Source: Virgibacillus doumboii | Lineage (GTDB): Bacteria > Bacillota > Bacilli > Bacillales > Amphibacillaceae | Direction: 5' to 3' | Length of the DNA stretch: 64,000 bases | Assembly: GCF_902806455.1 (NCBI RefSeq) | Contig: NZ_CADCWQ010000002.1 | Location: forward strand, 310,001 to 374,000 | In this document: piece by piece, positions 60,816-64,000 of the stretch | Numbering within the stretch: position 1 is the stretch's first letter | Layout: each line of letters starts with the position of its first letter | Translations under genes and position numbers: made by a program | Notes under the pieces: model-generated | What the model saw: only the letters and a program-made list of their open reading frames with translations | The model's database searches: none | Told to the model about the DNA's origin: nothing

Positions 60816-61283
60816 CTAAAAACACTGAAAGGATTCTACGTTATCCAGATCTACTCCATAATAGGCCCATCTGTTTCCATACCATCTGAATCCTGCGATG
60901 GAGTTTCGGCCGACAAAGACTGGGAAGAACCAGAAAGAGTCCCATCTCAACCAGATATACGTGAAGCGGAACAAGCAGCCCTGGATGGCGCCCGGGTCAA
61001 CAGCGAAGACACCGAATTCCCCTTGTGCCTGCTGCGTTTGCGGCTTTTGTGGTGTGAATGATGGCGGCGGTGAATCAGGAGGTCCGGCAGAAGATGGTCC
61101 GCCTGCAAATCCCGGCGGTCCTCCACCTGATTGTCCGGGCGGTCCCCCAAACGGCGGCCCACCGCCTGTTTGCCCGGGTGGTCCAAAGTTTTGTCCACCC
61201 TGTGATCCATTAAAGAAATCGTTAAAATAATCCGGAAGATTAAATTGCCTTCCATAACCATGTGGTGGCTGATAATAATTCAT
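60816..61283 (-). CDS. Pro/Gly-rich protein with aromatic C-terminal domain
   Basis: A 155-residue protein. Residues 30-75 are a low-complexity Gly-Pro-Pro repeat (GPPGQTGGGPPFGGPPGQSG), then Pro/Gln-rich linker, and residues 105-155 form a compact domain very rich in Trp, Tyr, Phe and Arg (FRFTYIWLRWDSFWFFPV). Bacillaceae have many such small proteins, some of them spore coat or crust related. No signal peptide. Function unknown; spore surface is a guess. Confidence 0.7.
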   Translation of the reverse strand: MNYYQPPHGYGRQFNLPDYFNDFFNGSQGGQNFGPPGQTGGGPPFGGPPGQSGGGPPGFAGGPSSAGPPDSPPPSFTPQKPQTQQAQGEFGVFAVDPGAIQGCLFRFTYIWLRWDSFWFFPVFVGRNSIAGFRWYGNRWAYYGVDLDNVESFQCF

Positions 61284-61398
61284 TAGATATTATTTCCTCC
61301 CTTAAAAGTTCCTTCTCTACATTGTATGGGGATTTGTCTATCAGCGTATGGGCTAATAATTGATAGTAATAAAACAATAATATTTTTTAAAAAGAATG

Positions 61399-61429
61399 TT
61401 GACTCTAACGTAACGTGATACTTTATAGT
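61399..61429 (+). promoter_or_regulatory. MerR-type promoter with 19-bp spacer
   Basis: TTGACT (61399-61404), 19-bp spacer, TATAGT (61424-61429). The over-long spacer holds an imperfect dyad (ACTCTAACGT opposite ACGTGATACT), the classic MerR-family activation site; the gene directly downstream is a MerR-family regulator. Confidence 0.8.
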
Positions 61430-61454
61430 AACTAGTGAAGGGAGGTTACACAAC

Positions 61455-62192
61455 ATGAAAGTAAAAGAAGTTGCCGATTTGGTCGGTATCAGTGTGCGCA
61501 CACTGCATCATTATGATGAGATCGGGCTGTTAACCCCGGAAGAAACAACCGAATCCGGCTATCGTATCTATTCAGATCATGATCTGGAAGCATTACAGCA
61601 AATATTATTTTTTAAAGAACTTGGCTTCCCTTTGAAAAAAATAAAAGAAATTATCAACAGTCCCGCATTTGACCGGGAAGAAGCCCTGGAAATGCACCGA
61701 AACATGCTGCTTGAGAAACGGCACAGACTGGATCAAATGATCGCGACTGTTGATAAAACAATCCAGCACACGAAAGGAGAGATTGAGATGAGCAATAAGG
61801 AAAAATTTGAAGGCTTTGATTTCAGCCATAACCCGTACGAACAGGAAGCACGTGAACGCTGGGGGGATAAAGCCGTGGATGAATCGAATGCCAAGATTAA
61901 CAACATGTCAAAAGGCGAGAAGAAAGCTTTTGAAGATGAATTTAATGCTATCTACAGAGATCTGGCAGCAATTCGCCATGAGTCACCAGACTCGGATGTT
62001 GCTCAGGAAGGCATTAACGAATGGTACAATTTCCTGAACAGAATGGGCAACTACTCGCTTGAAGCATTCAAAGGTCTTGGACAAATGTATGTTGATGATG
62101 AACGTTTCACCAAAAACATCGATCAATTCGGTGAAGGCCTGGCAGTGTTCATGCGTGATGCAATGGCAGTATATGCCGATAGAAATAGGTAG
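61455..62192 (+). CDS. MerR family activator with TipAS domain (Mta-like)
   Basis: A 245-residue regulator: MerR winged helix (residues 1-70, [23 protein letters not shown]), coiled coil (about 75-108), and a TipAS antibiotic-binding domain (about 115-245, with [15 protein letters not shown]). Mta of B. subtilis activates its own gene and multidrug transporters (bmr, blt); TipAL binds thiopeptides. The promoter with 19-bp spacer indicates autoactivation. No transporter target is next to it. Confidence 0.88.
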   Translation: MKVKEVADLVGISVRTLHHYDEIGLLTPEETTESGYRIYSDHDLEALQQILFFKELGFPLKKIKEIINSPAFDREEALEMHRNMLLEKRHRLDQMIATVDKTIQHTKGEIEMSNKEKFEGFDFSHNPYEQEARERWGDKAVDESNAKINNMSKGEKKAFEDEFNAIYRDLAAIRHESPDSDVAQEGINEWYNFLNRMGNYSLEAFKGLGQMYVDDERFTKNIDQFGEGLAVFMRDAMAVYADRNR

Positions 62193-62225
62193 TTCTACTA
62201 GTATAATCGAAGCTCATAACAAATT

Positions 62226-62264
62226 AGTGGCAAAAAAATATTAAATTTTTTTGCCACCTTTTTT
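62226..62264. terminator. Bidirectional terminator, Mta-like gene and thiE
   Basis: GTGGCAAAAAAAT / ATTTTTTTGCCAC stem followed by CTTTTTT. Confidence 0.9.
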
Positions 62265-62320
62265 GGTTGGGAAACGATAGTAATTATGAAGGGTACTGGT
62301 TGATAACTTTCCCTGATTAA

Positions 62321-62926
62321 TTACAGTTTCCGGATGGATTTGTAAATATCGTCTGCCCTGGTTATCGCTGAAATCACAGCAACCCCATTTGCTCCTGAAT
62401 CCATTATTGATGCGGCATTACTTTCATTGATTCCGCCAATTCCAACAATCGGTTTATGCGGGTAATCTATACGCAATTGTTTAATCCACCCGGGGCCAAC
62501 GGGTTTCTTCGCGTCATCCTTGGAGGGGGTGTGGAAAATTGGCCCGGCACCCAAATAATCAACCAAATCGATTGGACTCCTGGCAACTTCAGCTTGATTT
62601 GACACGGACAGTCCAATAATTTTATACGGAAAAGAAGCACGGACTTCCCGGACATCATGATCATCCTGCCCTACATGAATGCCATCAGCTTCCAACGGTT
62701 TAACCAGGAAAAGATCATCGTTAACGATAAATGGTATGTTATGCCGGGAACAAATTGACCGTAATTTTATTCCCAGCTTTAGTTTGGCATCACCGGTGAG
62801 TGACCCGTCACCTTTTTCCCTGAACTGAAATGCGGTAATGCCGGATTCAATTGCAGTTTCTAAAATTGGTGCAGGATCTCCATTACAATTCTGACTGCCC
62901 ATGACAAGGTATTTTCGAAAATTCAT
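62321..62926 (-). CDS. thiE: Thiamine phosphate synthase ThiE
   Basis: A 201-residue TIM-barrel enzyme joining HMP-PP and THZ-P to thiamine phosphate. Family patterns: FQFREKGDGSL, PFIVNDDLFL, ADGIHVGQDD, YLGAGPIF and VGIGGINESNAASIM. It is the last gene of thiD-thiM-thiE, with 3 bases between it and thiM. ATG 62926. Confidence 0.93.
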   Translation of the reverse strand: MNFRKYLVMGSQNCNGDPAPILETAIESGITAFQFREKGDGSLTGDAKLKLGIKLRSICSRHNIPFIVNDDLFLVKPLEADGIHVGQDDHDVREVRASFPYKIIGLSVSNQAEVARSPIDLVDYLGAGPIFHTPSKDDAKKPVGPGWIKQLRIDYPHKPIVGIGGINESNAASIMDSGANGVAVISAITRADDIYKSIRKL

Positions 62927-62929
62927 TGG

Positions 62930-63700
62930 CTAACCCCTTTCCAGTTCCTCAGGCTCAAGGGATAGTGCATCCATAAACCGGGGGATGAACGTGCCAGGCC
63001 CGTTTACATTCGTTTGATTGGCGGCAAAATCTGCAGCCAGTCCGTAAAATTCAACTGCAGCAAGTGCTTGCTCGTTAAAGGAATCTTCTGTTGTAAGGCA
63101 GGCGGTTAATACAGAGCCAAGCAGGCAGCCAGCACCGGTTATTCTTCCAAGATTCGGATTGCCCGTGTCATTGTGCAGAACCTCTCCACCACTGCAAATC
63201 ACATCGGTCTTACCGGTGACTATCGCGGCAGTCTGGTAGGTCTTGGCAACCTTCATTGCAATTTCATCGGGGTTACCGTCACCTACTGATTCAACTCCTT
63301 TTGTTTTCCATGGAATTTGCACAAGGTGAGCGAGTTCACCGGCATTCCCTTTAATGACAGTTGGATTTACTTCTTTTAAAATCCTTTTTACCGCTGTTGT
63401 ACGAAATGGTGTTGCCGCTACACCAACTGGATCAAGCACAACCGGAATTTCATTTTCATTCGCAGCCTGACCAGCTGCAATCATTGCCGGAATATCAGGG
63501 GCTGTTACTGTACCGATATTAAGAAGTACACCATCAGCAATTGCTGCCATATCAGATGCTTCTTCCTCGGACTTTGCCATAACAGGTGTTCCCCCAAAGG
63601 AAAGCAGACCATTTGCTGTAAAGTTCATGACCACCTGATTTGTCAGATGGTGTATCAAAGGTTGGTTTTCACGTACTTTATTAATGATATTTTTATCCAC
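62930..63700 (-). CDS. thiM: Hydroxyethylthiazole kinase ThiM
   Basis: A 256-residue ribokinase-like enzyme that phosphorylates hydroxyethylthiazole (salvage). Patterns: HHLTNQVVMNFTANGLL, VLDPVGVAATPFR, VIKGNAGEL and the catalytic GAGCLLGS. GTG start 63700 directly follows the thiD stop, with AGGAAAGG upstream inside thiD. The salvage genes thiM and thiE together suggest use of external thiazole. Confidence 0.92.
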   Translation of the reverse strand: MDKNIINKVRENQPLIHHLTNQVVMNFTANGLLSFGGTPVMAKSEEEASDMAAIADGVLLNIGTVTAPDIPAMIAAGQAANENEIPVVLDPVGVAATPFRTTAVKRILKEVNPTVIKGNAGELAHLVQIPWKTKGVESVGDGNPDEIAMKVAKTYQTAAIVTGKTDVICSGGEVLHNDTGNPNLGRITGAGCLLGSVLTACLTTEDSFNEQALAAVEFYGLAADFAANQTNVNGPGTFIPRFMDALSLEPEELERG

Positions 63701-64000
63701 TTATTTCATCCTTTCCTGACGTTGTGCCCAGTGATTTGTCGGACCGCTTCCATAGCCCAATGGGAATGAATCACGTATTGCAGCGGTCACAAAGTTCTTT
63801 GCCCTTTTTACAGCTTCAGGTATCGTTTCGCCTCTGCTTATATAAGCAGTGATGGCAGCGGAATATGTGCACCCGGTTCCATGTGTGTTTTTAGTGTTAA
63901 TGCGTTCCGCTGAATAAGTGTTTATCGTTTTACCATCATACAAAACATCCATCGCTTTACCTTCAAGGTGCCCGCCTTTTACCAATGCGGCACCAGCACC
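63701..64000 (-). CDS. thiD: Hydroxymethylpyrimidine/phosphomethylpyrimidine kinase ThiD (5' part beyond window)
   Basis: The C-terminal 99 residues of a ribokinase-like kinase; the frame is open at the window end (GAGAALVKGGHLEGKAMDVL) so the start is outside. The NTHGTGCTYSAAI block carries the anion hole and catalytic Cys/Gly. It phosphorylates HMP to HMP-PP. First known gene of the thi operon; a TPP riboswitch, if any, lies outside the window. Confidence 0.9.
   Translation of the reverse strand, partial: GAGAALVKGGHLEGKAMDVLYDGKTINTYSAERINTKNTHGTGCTYSAAITAYISRGETIPEAVKRAKNFVTAAIRDSFPLGYGSGPTNHWAQRQERMK

Noticed and set aside
60898..61230. Pro/Gly-rich plus-strand frame
   Set aside because: It is the complement of the Gly-Pro-Pro repeat, which reads as low-complexity Pro/Gly on both strands; the minus-strand gene has the good ribosome binding site.
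1..64000. Prophage, defence island or transposase genes
   Set aside because: All sizeable frames are explained by housekeeping, stress or transport genes; no integrase, transposase, restriction or toxin-antitoxin gene was recognised.

Overview
The window is AT-rich chromosomal DNA from a spore-forming member of the Bacillaceae. The evidence is the order sigW-rsiW-cdaA-cdaR-glmM followed later by a ribozyme-controlled glmS, a Spo0E-type phosphatase, a LysM/GH18 spore-type hydrolase, a bacillithiol-linked YtxJ protein, CydABCD, MhqR/MhqD and strong Bacillus-type ribosome binding sites. The combination, with an orphan betaine-type binding protein, resembles the Virgibacillus/Oceanobacillus/Lentibacillus group, but the genus is inference. 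I see no tRNA, rRNA, prophage, insertion sequence or CRISPR array.

Layout. 1-5900: end of a CPBP protease, a Spo0E-like gene, then the envelope-stress and cell-wall block sigW-rsiW, cdaA-cdaR-glmM. 5900-9800: an HssRS-HrtBA-type heme sensing and efflux unit placed between glmM and glmS. 10000-15000: an S9 peptidase, a TPR protein and glmS with promoter, self-cleaving ribozyme and a further long hairpin. 15200-19000: an oxidoreductase, a TetR regulator with clear promoter and operator, a YqeB-like protein and a YkvI-type transporter. 19250-23300: an MFS exporter behind an apparent leader-peptide attenuator, divergent from a GbsR-type regulator/isochorismatase-like hydrolase/betaine-type binding protein cluster. 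23300-32900: pseudouridine synthase, a YbjQ operon, an FMN reductase, YtxJ, a 2',3'-cyclic nucleotide phosphodiesterase, an EEP hydrolase and a UPF0182 membrane protein. 33000-33900: about 1 kb of dispersed repeats. 33900-39800: cydABDC. 40300-46800: a DNA glycosylase, catalase, a Crp/Fnr regulator, TerC under a yybP-ykoY manganese riboswitch, EcsC, a frameshifted Nudix gene and DUF3891. 46900-50900: catechol dioxygenase-like gene, mhqR-mhqD, HEAT protein. 51000-64000: CYP152 P450, LysM/GH18 hydrolase, a YtrA-type ABC operon, acetyltransferase, YisP-like enzyme, small membrane and Pro/Gly-rich proteins, a Mta-like regulator and thiD-thiM-thiE.

Several regulatory systems can be read directly. 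SigW-type promoter sequences (TGAAAC, 16-17 bp, CGTA) lie before sigW itself, the YbjQ operon, UPF0182 and, with one mismatch, EcsC, which suggests a local envelope-stress regulon. A TTGAATTCAA palindrome lies over the start site of both mhqR and the FMN reductase, which suggests a shared quinone-stress regulon. The TerC leader shows mutually exclusive hairpins that explain a manganese ON switch.

The most unusual structure is in the intergenic DNA: two five-unit arrays of a GTTCACA repeat with identical 21-21-22-21 bp phasing 44 kb apart, and two copies of an element made of four ~20-bp motifs (two direct, two inverted, ~51 bp apart), both in convergent intergenic gaps.
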